Source of the DNA: Thermoplasmatota archaeon | GTDB taxonomy: Archaea; Thermoplasmatota; Thermoplasmata; UBA10834 | Length of the DNA stretch: 6,633 nucleotides | NCBI GenBank assembly: GCA_022848805.1 | Contig: JAJISI010000073.1 | Location: 1-6,633, forward strand | Direction of reading: 5' to 3' | Shown here: piece after piece, positions 1 to 5,079 of the stretch | Numbering within the stretch: the first letter of the stretch is position 1 | Layout: each line of letters opens with the position of its first letter | Position numbers and translations under genes: made by a program | The notes under the pieces: model-generated | Databases searched by the model: none | What the model was told of the DNA's origin: nothing | What the model saw: the letters and a program-made list of their open reading frames with translations, nothing else

Positions 1-211
1 CGAATCGCATTGCATAGTGCCCGCCGGGTCTGATGGTGATTTGCTCATTACGCTCATCCGTCGGATACAGCGCTATGGACAAGAAGGGAGTGCCAACTAG
101 CACACCCAATATGAACAGCACAATCAGGGTTTGAACCGCCCTCTTTCTCGATTGCTCAGGATCGTTGCCTGTTGCTGTATTCCTAGGTCGAGCTGTCCCC
201 CATTTCAACAT
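1..211 (-). CDS. N-terminal part of an unidentified single-pass membrane protein, runs off left edge
   Basis: A 70-codon open frame starts at ATG 211-209 and continues out of the window. About 24 polar, basic residues (residues 22-24 are RKR) are followed by one strongly hydrophobic segment, roughly residues 28-48 (LIVLFILGVLVGTPF within it), and then a polar outward part with TDERNEQITIRPGGHY. This is the layout of an N-terminal signal anchor with the rest of the protein outside the membrane. I do not recognise the family. The start is uncertain: ATG 211 has GGTGG only one base before it, which is too close to serve as a ribosome site. A better site (GAGGTGGAG, 254-262) precedes ATG 245, but that ATG lies in another frame and ends at 183. 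A one-base error in the G run at 197-201 would join the two. The gene follows tRNA-Trp on the same strand. Confidence 0.6.
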   Translation of the reverse strand, partial: MLKWGTARPRNTATGNDPEQSRKRAVQTLIVLFILGVLVGTPFLSIALYPTDERNEQITIRPGGHYAMRF

Positions 212-349
212 TCCACCGCAGATGAACCAGGTCCTGCGACGACATAAGCGTTACTCCACCTCAATACATGTGCTTTGGCGTGGTCTCTCGGCTAATGTGA
301 TTCAAATGGATGGGTGGGGGCAGAGGGATTTGAACCCCCATCGACGGGT

Positions 350-447
350 TTCCACCACGTGGAGAGCGACTCCACGCGTTCAGACATGGGTCATCGCTCC
401 AGTTAGTCATCACTGGTCAGCAAACCCAACGGAAATCATTCCCATAA
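350..447 (-). other. tRNA-Trp intron (37/38)
   Basis: This 98-nt insertion interrupts tRNA-Trp after G37. A weak bulge-helix-bulge can be drawn in the canonical phase: positions 32-35 (CTCC) face 355-352 (GTGG) with one C/U mismatch, the bulges are 36-37 plus 447 and 351-349, and an inner helix joins 446-443 (TATG) to 359-356 (CGTG) with two G-U pairs. Past the guide RNA part lies a perfect 7-bp hairpin, 376-370 with 364-358, loop 369-365. Splice sites are therefore inferred mainly from the mature cloverleaf. Confidence 0.85.
386..445 (-). ncRNA. Intron-encoded box C/D 2'-O-methylation guide RNA
   Basis: The order of elements is a 5-bp terminal stem (445-441 ATGGG with 390-386 CCCAT), box C ATGATTT (439-433), a 12-nt guide (432-421), box D' CTGA (420-417), a 3-nt spacer, box C' GTGATGA (413-407, perfect), a 12-nt guide (406-395) and box D ATGA (394-391, one change from CTGA). 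Guide lengths of 12 are typical of archaeal C/D RNAs. The D guide can pair over ten bases with G31 to intron base 445; by the N+5 rule the modified base is C34. The D' guide pairs with AAACCCG (351-345), pointing to C39. Known knowledge: the Haloferax pre-tRNA-Trp intron guides methylation of positions 34 and 39 of its own tRNA. Box C is also degenerate, but the kink-turn core UGA is intact in all four boxes. Alternative box D: CTGA at 383-380, less good because it lies outside the terminal stem. Confidence 0.8.
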
Positions 448-512
448 CTGGAGCCCGTTAGGATACCAGACTACCCCATACCCCCGAGAGTTGTACGATC
501 GCAGCGGAGTCT

Positions 513-620
513 CTACTTCTTCCTCAGCCTCTGAGCTCTCTTGCGCCTTCTCATCTTCTTCTTGCGCCACTTCCAGCGCTGCTTTCCACGCTTCTTCCAT
601 GCGCGAGAACTTCTCTTCAT
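513..620 (-). CDS. rpl41e: Ribosomal protein L41e-like (35 aa)
   Basis: The frame ATG 620-618 to TAG 515-513 encodes 35 residues, of which more than half are Lys or Arg, with four Trp-containing or Lys/Arg-rich blocks such as RWKWRKKKMRRRKRAQRLRKK split over residues 15-35. The pattern W-K-x-R-K-K-x-M-R-R-x-K-R is the signature of eukaryotic and archaeal L41e, a very short single-helix protein of the large subunit that bridges to the small subunit. L41e is normally about 25-37 residues, so the gene is full length. A ribosome site GGGAG (633-629) lies 8 bases before the ATG, and a TATA-like element lies about 45 bases before it. The next gene, 27 bases downstream on the same strand, is tRNA-Trp. 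The size makes it easy to miss in automatic annotation. The call rests on composition and the motif only. Confidence 0.82.
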   Translation of the reverse strand: MKRSSRAWKKRGKQRWKWRKKKMRRRKRAQRLRKK

Positions 621-662
621 GCGTCAGACTCCCTTTGCGACTGTTTGGCGGTACATCGCTTT

Positions 663-672
663 CTTTTTATAT
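663..672 (-). promoter_or_regulatory. TATA-like promoter for the L41e gene (and probably tRNA-Trp)
   Basis: On the minus strand this reads ATATAAAAAG, the most AT-rich stretch between tRNA-Arg and L41e. A start about 25 bases downstream would fall near 640, giving a leader of about 20 bases that contains the GGGAG ribosome site. No second element is seen before tRNA-Trp. Confidence 0.6.
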
Positions 673-705
673 GCCTTTTGATGGGGCGCAGCGGGCCGGT
701 CGGGA

Positions 706-726
706 GTTTCGGGCGCTTATGCGCCT
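706..726 (-). other. tRNA-Arg intron 2 (T loop, 59/60, 21 nt)
   Basis: A textbook bulge-helix-bulge: outer helix TCGGG (737-733) with CCCGA (704-700), 4-bp central helix TTCG (732-729) with CGAA (711-708), 3-nt bulges AAA (728-726) and ACT (707-705), inner helix GGCGC (725-721) with GCGCC (716-712), tetraloop ATAA (720-717). All 14 pairs are Watson-Crick. Cutting after the second base of each bulge restores the T loop TTCGAAT. Confidence 0.92.
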
Positions 727-748
727 TTCGAACCCGAGACCACTGGCT

Positions 749-771
749 GTCTTCGATCCCATTGAGGGTCT
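749..771 (-). other. tRNA-Arg intron 1 (canonical 37/38, 23 nt)
   Basis: A clear bulge-helix-bulge: outer helix is the anticodon stem, the 4-bp central helix is 777-774 (CTTC) with 754-751 (GAAG), the 3-nt bulges are 773-771 (TAA) and 750-748 (ACA), and the inner helix is 770-766 (GACCC) with 760-755 (GGGATC) containing one bulged A at 757 and loop 765-761. Cutting after the second base of each bulge gives the 37/38 junction and a normal 7-nt loop. Confidence 0.9.
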
Positions 772-840
772 TAGAAGGCCAGTGCTATATCCAGACTAAG
801 CCACCGGCCCATCTGGCCTGATGACACATAAGCCACCCCC

Positions 841-849
841 GTATAAAAC
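841..849 (-). promoter_or_regulatory. TATA-like element for tRNA-Arg, possibly used in both directions
   Basis: The minus strand reads GTTTTATAC, centred about 35 bases before the 5' end of tRNA-Arg, the right distance for a start a few bases before the mature end. The plus strand reads GTATAAAAC, also a good TATA box, which would start a transcript near 870 towards the PAC2 gene. Confidence 0.6.
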
Positions 850-904
850 CTTGGCTGAGACTGCAAGGTCGGGATCCGTGTGAACCGTCCGGGTACTGCG
901 AACG

Positions 905-911
905 CTTTAAG
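905..911 (+). promoter_or_regulatory. Possible TATA-like element of the PAC2 gene
   Basis: CTTTAAG is centred about 35 bases before ATG 943, so a transcript would have a leader of only a few bases. No Shine-Dalgarno sequence precedes ATG 943, which fits a near-leaderless message. The alternative is the plus-strand reading of the element at 841-849. Confidence 0.3.
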
Positions 912-942
912 GCCATATTCCGCATTCCACTTGTCGTTGACG

Positions 943-1719
943 ATGGAAGAGGTAGAGATCGTAGAGCTCAAAAAGATGGACCTCAGGGACGCCGTCATCA
1001 TAGACGGTTTTCCAAGCGTGGGCCTCGTCAGTTCGATAGTCGCCAACTACTTAGTCGCGCTTCTGAAAATGGAATACATAGCCGTGATGGACTCCAATCT
1101 CTTCCCGACAGTTTCTCTCATACGCAATTCGGAGCCGCTTGGACCAGCTAGGATCTACGCGAGACCGCACCTGAAAGATGGTGAGCAGCAGATTGTGGTG
1201 TTCTCGACGGAGCTCCAGCCTTCGGCGGCGATGCTACGTCCGCTCGGAAGGGCTGTGATGAACTTCGCCCATCAGCAGAAATGCAGCCTCATCATATCAG
1301 CCGGAGGCCTGATCATCGAGGGTGATGATGAACCGGGGGTTGTCAACGAGAGAGGAAGCGAAGTATCCGTGTACGGCATCGCTAGCACCGAGAGGGCGGA
1401 GGAGAAGCTCAGGAGCGCCGACGCGAAACCTTTCATCGAAGGCGTGATTTCGGGCACCGCTGGTGTGCTGCTCAACGAAGGTCGTAGGCGTGGAATGGAT
1501 GTCGTGACTCTGTTGGCGGAGGCCAGGCCGGACATGGCCGATGCGAGAGCTGCTGCCCTTATACTTACCGCGATCGACCAGATGATAATGCATCTGAGCC
1601 TTAACGTCGAGCCGCTATGCAAGGAAGCCGAGAGACTGGAAGCGCAGCTGAAGGTACTCCACAAGGACGCCGAGAAGAAGAGCAGGGACGATTCTCCAGT
1701 CGTAGCGGGATACCATTGA
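943..1719 (+). CDS. PAC2 family protein (proteasome assembly chaperone family)
   Basis: The 258-residue product from ATG 943 has the PAC2 opening: a short beta-rich start (EVEIVEL), then residues 20-36 IDGFPSVGLVSSIVANY, the family's glycine-rich turn and first helix. The core continues with SLIRNSEPLGPARIY (58-72), IVVFSTELQPS (84-94), LIISAGG (116-122) and GTAGVLLNEGRRRGM (171-185). Residues 223-250 form a charged helix that could be a coiled coil. Archaeal members (PbaA/PbaB type) bind proteasome alpha rings or act as assembly or scaffold factors in the cytosol; the exact role here is inferred. The C-terminus ends Gly-Tyr-His, so Tyr is second to last as in HbYX proteasome-docking tails, though the preceding residue is Gly and not clearly hydrophobic. 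The frame is open back to GTG 880, but the added residues do not resemble the family, so ATG 943 is preferred. Confidence 0.88.
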   Translation: MEEVEIVELKKMDLRDAVIIDGFPSVGLVSSIVANYLVALLKMEYIAVMDSNLFPTVSLIRNSEPLGPARIYARPHLKDGEQQIVVFSTELQPSAAMLRPLGRAVMNFAHQQKCSLIISAGGLIIEGDDEPGVVNERGSEVSVYGIASTERAEEKLRSADAKPFIEGVISGTAGVLLNEGRRRGMDVVTLLAEARPDMADARAAALILTAIDQMIMHLSLNVEPLCKEAERLEAQLKVLHKDAEKKSRDDSPVVAGYH

Positions 1720-1749
1720 ACGGGATTCGTGCATCGTCTATCAGGGAAC

Positions 1750-1758
1750 TTTATTATA
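1750..1758 (+). promoter_or_regulatory. TATA-like promoter of the membrane glycosyltransferase gene
   Basis: TTTATTATA stands out in GC-rich surroundings. A start about 27 bases on, near 1780, would leave a leader of about 65 bases carrying AGGAGG at 1822-1827. The stretch 1720-1845 shows no other gene. Confidence 0.45.
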
Positions 1759-1845
1759 GCCGCCACGGGTTGGTTGACTGTCGGAAAGATAAAGGGGGCG
1801 CGACGTAGGATCCGACGATTTAGGAGGCAGCTAGCCGCCGGGTAG

Positions 1846-3009
1846 GTGCATCGGTTGATAGACATATTCTACAACGGGCTGCTCGCCGGACTCCTCTTGA
1901 TGTGGATAATCGGCAGCCGCCGCATCTATTTTGGTCGCGCCATAGCGGTGCTTAAGCGCCATATTTTTGTCGTGTCCGCATTCTTCTGGTTGGCCTTCGT
2001 AGTGTTCGCAGTCGTCTTTGTCACGAACTTCGACTACTTCGACCGCATACACGATATCGACGAAGCTGTTGAGACCGCTGTCATAAGTCACGAAGCAGGT
2101 ATCAACCCGTATGAGGAGTTTGTGATTCCTCGGTTCAAGGGTCGGTACATCCCTGGCGTGGAGTGGACCCTTGGCCCCTATAACTATCTTCCTCTGGATC
2201 TCTTTGTGTATATCGGCTCCTACGAAGTCTTTGAACCGCTCGGATCGCCGGAATGGTTCGTCGTGACGAATCTCATGCTGTCCGCGGCGGCCTTCGCGGT
2301 GCTTCGAGGCATCCTCAAGGCCGAGTGGATAGTCTACGCGCCGCTCGCAGGCATCGTCATGTTGTTCTACGCTTTCGACAACGCTTCGTTGACGCTGCTC
2401 CTGATGGTGTTGGCGATGTACGCCTATTTGCGCATGCAGTGGCATCCCGGCGTGGCGGCGATATTCCTCCTGTCGCTCGCCACACTGACGAAGATATTCG
2501 CAGCTATCCCGCTCGTGATACTCGTGCTCTTCGAGCTTCAGAGACAGATATCCAGAAGGAAGTGGAAGGATGTTGCGTGGACTGTTGCCGTGACCGCCGC
2601 GAGCGCCATCGCCGCCGTTCTCGTCATGCTCCCCTTCGGGATCCAGAACGTGCTCGACTCTGCGGTGTTCTTCCATACCAGCGAGGAGCTCCGAATCGGC
2701 ACATCTTGTGGTGGCACGCTACTGAGCGAGATTGCGTTAGGGAGTGAGTATTACTCGATGATCAGTGCCGCCTTCGTCTTCGCTTCCCTGGTAGTCGGTA
2801 TGAAGTTCCTGAGCCTGAACGACCGGATCCTACTTACCACGGCGGTGTTCCTGCTCGTATCGGTCAAGAGCAGCCAGGCCCCGTTGATCGTCGCTGGAGT
2901 GTTCCTGATGCTTCGCCTCAGGGAGATATCCGATGCCCGTGCGAACAACTCCCGCGACTCAGCAATCGAACCGGAGATGCATGCCGGATCGTCCGCGGAA
3001 TCCGTATGA
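1846..3009 (+). CDS. Polytopic GT-C-like membrane glycosyltransferase (GT87/DUF2029-like)
   Basis: The 387-residue product has about eight or nine hydrophobic segments (roughly 10-22, 40-60, 115-128, 138-157, 162-195, 203-230, 243-265, 303-320, 327-357) and a hydrophilic C-terminal tail of about 30 residues. Between the second and third segments lies a long outer loop with Asp-Ile-Asp-Glu at 70-73 and AGINPYEEF (84-92). An acidic DxD-like motif followed by a G-x-NPY element in the first outer loop is typical of GT-C enzymes that use polyprenyl-phosphate sugars. PYNYLPLDLF (111-120) and LATLTKIFAAIPL (211-223) also resemble GT87. The likely role is adding a sugar to a lipid or surface glycan outside the cytoplasmic membrane; donor and acceptor cannot be told. 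The start is uncertain: TAG lies just upstream in frame at 1843, AGGAGG at 1822-1827 is far from GTG 1846, and TTG 1855 has AGGTG six bases before it. The gene is not obviously tied to its neighbours. Confidence 0.72.
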   Translation: MHRLIDIFYNGLLAGLLLMWIIGSRRIYFGRAIAVLKRHIFVVSAFFWLAFVVFAVVFVTNFDYFDRIHDIDEAVETAVISHEAGINPYEEFVIPRFKGRYIPGVEWTLGPYNYLPLDLFVYIGSYEVFEPLGSPEWFVVTNLMLSAAAFAVLRGILKAEWIVYAPLAGIVMLFYAFDNASLTLLLMVLAMYAYLRMQWHPGVAAIFLLSLATLTKIFAAIPLVILVLFELQRQISRRKWKDVAWTVAVTAASAIAAVLVMLPFGIQNVLDSAVFFHTSEELRIGTSCGGTLLSEIALGSEYYSMISAAFVFASLVVGMKFLSLNDRILLTTAVFLLVSVKSSQAPLIVAGVFLMLRLREISDARANNSRDSAIEPEMHAGSSAESV

Positions 3010-3121
3010 CGCATCTGAATATCCGTGCGCGACGCACACATCCGTCTCCGCTTCCTGCTAAAGAAATATCTATCAATTCAACCATTCCGCAAAAGAACGC
3101 GGGAAATATCGTACCAAGTTC

Positions 3122-3127
3122 GAGGTG
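3122..3127 (+). promoter_or_regulatory. Ribosome binding site that decides the aminotransferase start
   Basis: GAGGTG lies five bases before ATG 3133, a good match to the 16S 3' end. The longer frame from GTG 3025 has no such site and its extra 36 residues do not resemble the family. Confidence 0.7.
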
Positions 3128-3132
3128 GTCGT

Positions 3133-4473
3133 ATGTCTGCGAAATTTGCTTCAATAAGAACCGGAGAGCTCCCAGGCCCAAAGTCGGCCGAGTTGATCAA
3201 GATGAGAGTGCGACTGATATCCCGAGCGGTCGGAATAGTCGCGCCAGTGTACATCGAGAAGGCGGAAGGCTCGCTTCTGACCGATGTGGACGGGAATGTG
3301 CTCATCGATATGGCAAGCGGGATAGGCGTTACAAACATCGGTCATAGACCCGCAGAGGTCGAGGCTGCGATCAAGGACCAGGCAGGAAAGTTCATACACA
3401 CCTGTTACCAGGTCACCCCTTACGAGAGCTATCTCAGGGTGGCCGAGAAGCTCGCCGAACTCGCTCCGGGATTGGGTCTGACGAAGAGCGTCCTCTTCAA
3501 TGCGGGTGCCGAGGCCGTGGAGAACTCGGTGAAGATATCGAGGCACTACAACAAGAAGACCGCGTCGTTCTCGTTCACCCACGCCTTCCATGGCAGAACC
3601 ATGATGGCCCTGGCGCTCACTGACAAAGAGATGCCGTACAAGGCAGGCTTCGGCCCGCTACCAGAGACCTACAAGGTCGACTTTCCATACTGCTACAGAT
3701 GTCCGCTGAACGCCACCTACCCGTCTTGCGGTATCGCATGCGCCGACAAGATAGACGAGATCTGGTCGAGTCCACAATTCGAGGGGAAGGTATCGTCACT
3801 GATTGGTGAGCCCATCGCCGGTGAGGGAGGGTTCATAGTCCCTCCGAAGGAGTTCTATCCCAAGGTGTCGAAGATATGCAAGAAGCACGGCGTCGTCTAT
3901 ATCGACGACGAGATACAGACGGGCGCTGGACGGACCGGGAAGATGTGGTGCGTCGACCACTGGCCAGGTGCCGAGCCAGACATGCTCGTTAGCGGCAAGG
4001 GGATGGGTGGAGGGTTCCCTCTCTCCGCGACCACCGGAAGGCCTGAGATAATGGACGCCCCGCAGGTCGGCGGCCTGGGTGGAACCTTCGGGGGCAACCC
4101 CGTTGCCTGCGCGGCCGCGCTCGCGCAGATTGATATCATCGAAAAGAGCCTCGACAGGGTCCAGCCGATCAACTCGTACATGGTGAAGCGGCTCGGAGAG
4201 CTGCAACAGAAGTTCCCGGTCATCGGCGAGGTCAGAGGTATGGGCGCGATGATGGCGCTCGAGCTCGTCGCAGACCAGAAGACGAAGGAGCCAGCGGCCA
4301 AGGAGGCCGGGGCTGTGAAGGATGCAGCTCTCAAGAGAGGTCTCCTGATACTCACCTGTGGCACATACAACAACGTCGTGCGGATGCACCCGTCGATCCT
4401 GATGCCACAAGAAATGCTCGAGGAGTCGATGGACATTCTTGAGGAGAGCTTCGAAGAGGTCATGAAGGCCTAG
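3133..4473 (+). CDS. Class III PLP-dependent aminotransferase, GabT / archaeal amino-acid racemase group
   Basis: The 446-residue cytosolic enzyme has the full fold-type I class III set: MASGIGVTNIGHRPAEV near 58-74, NAGAEAVENSVKISRHY (phosphate-cup and helix), FTHAFHGRTMMALALTDK, GEPIAGEGGF, the pyridine-binding Asp259 in YIDDEIQTGAGRTG, and the Schiff-base Lys289 in VSGKGMGGGFPLSA, followed by GTFGGNPVACAAAL. These match 4-aminobutyrate aminotransferases. The stretch with Cys187, Cys190, Cys199 and Cys203 (PYCYRCP, then CGIAC) is also common in archaeal paralogs, some of which turned out to be amino-acid racemases or omega-aminotransferases, so the substrate is open. Length is normal for the family. 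Start chosen by the ribosome site at 3122-3127. The gap 3010-3132 holds AT-rich patches such as AAATATCTATC near 3066 that may be the promoter. It converges on cobY with 30 bases between the stops. Confidence 0.88.
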   Translation: MSAKFASIRTGELPGPKSAELIKMRVRLISRAVGIVAPVYIEKAEGSLLTDVDGNVLIDMASGIGVTNIGHRPAEVEAAIKDQAGKFIHTCYQVTPYESYLRVAEKLAELAPGLGLTKSVLFNAGAEAVENSVKISRHYNKKTASFSFTHAFHGRTMMALALTDKEMPYKAGFGPLPETYKVDFPYCYRCPLNATYPSCGIACADKIDEIWSSPQFEGKVSSLIGEPIAGEGGFIVPPKEFYPKVSKICKKHGVVYIDDEIQTGAGRTGKMWCVDHWPGAEPDMLVSGKGMGGGFPLSATTGRPEIMDAPQVGGLGGTFGGNPVACAAALAQIDIIEKSLDRVQPINSYMVKRLGELQQKFPVIGEVRGMGAMMALELVADQKTKEPAAKEAGAVKDAALKRGLLILTCGTYNNVVRMHPSILMPQEMLEESMDILEESFEEVMKA

Positions 4474-4503
4474 TACTGCTGACCATGCAGGTGGTTCGCC
4501 CTG

Positions 4504-5079
4504 TCAGAGCCCTCTCTCGGAGGCTATTTGGTTGGCCCGGACGAGGTCGTCCTCGTCGTTGATGTTGACTGCCAGTAAGGGATCATCGAACACGATGGTC
4601 GCCGTCTCTGGGTTCGGAGTCACGATGTTCAATCCGATCCACGTGAACGCCTCCCCTGCTTCGTCTACCCCGACCGACTCCGTCCTAGGTCTCACTGCGG
4701 TGCGGGAGGTGCGGACCACAGCTGCCAAGCTGTTGCCGTCGAAAGCCTCCAGGAGTCTTGCGACATGGTGTTCCATGACGAACGGAACGTCCACATTGAG
4801 CGTGAGGAAAACGTCGTCGAGCGTCTCCAGCAGTTCCATGATGTCCTGGTGATACCCCTTCCCTAGAGTGTCGATGATCTTCAGACCTGCCCTTTCCGCC
4901 TCGATTCTCGTCCGAGGTGTGCGTTGCGAGACTGCGACGAGGATCCCGCTCAATCGGTCCTGCTGCAGCGCGTCGACTGATCTCCCCAGCAGGCTCCTTC
5001 CTCCCACTTCGAGCAGCGCCTTCTCCACCTCACCATCGAACCTGGCCGCCCTGCCACCAGCCATGATGACCGCCTTCAT
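4504..5079 (-). CDS. cobY: Adenosylcobinamide-phosphate guanylyltransferase CobY
   Basis: CobY transfers GMP from GTP to adenosylcobinamide phosphate to give AdoCbi-GDP; it is the archaeal replacement for the bacterial CobU. The 191-residue product begins with the nucleotidyltransferase signature VIMAGGRAARF (4-14) and Lys20 in VEKALLEVGG, then has GKGYHQDI (73-80), the metal-site region LNVDVPF (94-100), GLNIV (149-153) and VNINDEDDL (171-179), the family's usual order. Length matches archaeal CobY (about 190-200). The start is ATG 5079, which overlaps the cobS stop as ATGA and has GGTGG a few bases upstream; the frame stays open further back but only inside cobS. Last gene of cobZ-cobS-cobY. 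MobA-like enzymes share the fold, but the C-terminal half and the context support CobY. Confidence 0.92.
   Translation of the reverse strand: MKAVIMAGGRAARFDGEVEKALLEVGGRSLLGRSVDALQQDRLSGILVAVSQRTPRTRIEAERAGLKIIDTLGKGYHQDIMELLETLDDVFLTLNVDVPFVMEHHVARLLEAFDGNSLAAVVRTSRTAVRPRTESVGVDEAGEAFTWIGLNIVTPNPETATIVFDDPLLAVNINDEDDLVRANQIASERGL

Larger units (their letters stand above)
315..485 (-). tRNA. tRNA-Trp(CCA) with a 98-nt anticodon-loop intron
   Basis: Read on the minus strand, 485-479 (GGGGGTA) pairs with 322-316 (TGCCCCC) as a 7-bp acceptor stem, with discriminator A at 315 and no encoded CCA. The D loop has A14, G18G19 and A21. The anticodon stem is 458-454 (ACGGG) with 348-344 (CCCGT), and the T arm is GGGGG, TTCAAAT, CCCTC (339-323). 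The anticodon is CCA at 451-449. Removing 447-350 leaves a 73-nt cloverleaf with a 7-nt anticodon loop, so the intron sits at the canonical 37/38 site. It must be cut by the archaeal splicing endonuclease. No TATA element is visible in the 27 bases before the gene, so it is probably transcribed together with the L41e gene upstream and released by RNase P. The junction could be off by one base because the splice-site helix is imperfect. Confidence 0.93.
692..810 (-). tRNA. tRNA-Arg(UCU) with two introns (37/38 and 59/60)
   Basis: On the minus strand the acceptor stem is 810-804 (GGGCCGG) with 699-693 (CCGGCCC), discriminator G at 692, no encoded CCA. The D arm (801-784) has A14, G18G19 and A21. 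The anticodon stem is 782-778 (CTGGC) with 747-743 (GCCAG). The anticodon TCT is 775-773, decoding AGA and AGG. The T stem is 737-733 (TCGGG) with 704-700 (CCCGA). The sequence is uninterrupted only after two insertions are removed: 23 nt at 771-749 in the anticodon loop and 21 nt at 726-706 in the T loop. The spliced product is a normal 75-nt tRNA with loops CTTCTAA and TTCGAAT. A TATA-like element lies 35 bases upstream. Introns at 59/60 are known mainly from Thermoproteales, so this is unusual if the organism is a euryarchaeon. Confidence 0.95.

Noticed and set aside
380..383. CTGA as alternative box D of the intron guide RNA
   Set aside because: It lies outside the 445-441/390-386 stem, and the guide before it does not match the tRNA; ATGA at 394-391 gives the correct N+5 target C34.
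491..799. Plus-strand frame of 102 codons rich in Ser
   Set aside because: It is the antisense of the L41e gene and of tRNA-Arg and has no ribosome site.
880..942. Upstream extension of the PAC2 frame from GTG 880
   Set aside because: The 21 extra residues do not resemble the family, and the stretch contains a likely promoter element; ATG 943 gives a normal PAC2 N-terminus.
1780..1816. Inverted pair GTCGGA and TCCGAC in the glycosyltransferase leader
   Set aside because: Six base pairs with a 25-base loop and no further structure; not enough for a riboswitch or regulatory RNA call.
1831..2676. Long minus-strand open frame opposite the glycosyltransferase gene
   Set aside because: Its composition (many His, Glu and Arg) is that of a shadow of a membrane protein gene, with no motif or start signal.
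3025..3037. Small hairpin GTGCG, CGA, CGCAC after the glycosyltransferase stop
   Set aside because: Five base pairs with no T tract afterwards; too little to call a terminator.
3025..3132. Upstream extension of the aminotransferase from GTG 3025
   Set aside because: It lacks a ribosome site, and GAGGTG stands correctly before ATG 3133.
3796..4463. Two long minus-strand frames opposite the aminotransferase
   Set aside because: They overlap fully the well-supported plus-strand gene and show no family motif; GC-rich codon use explains them.
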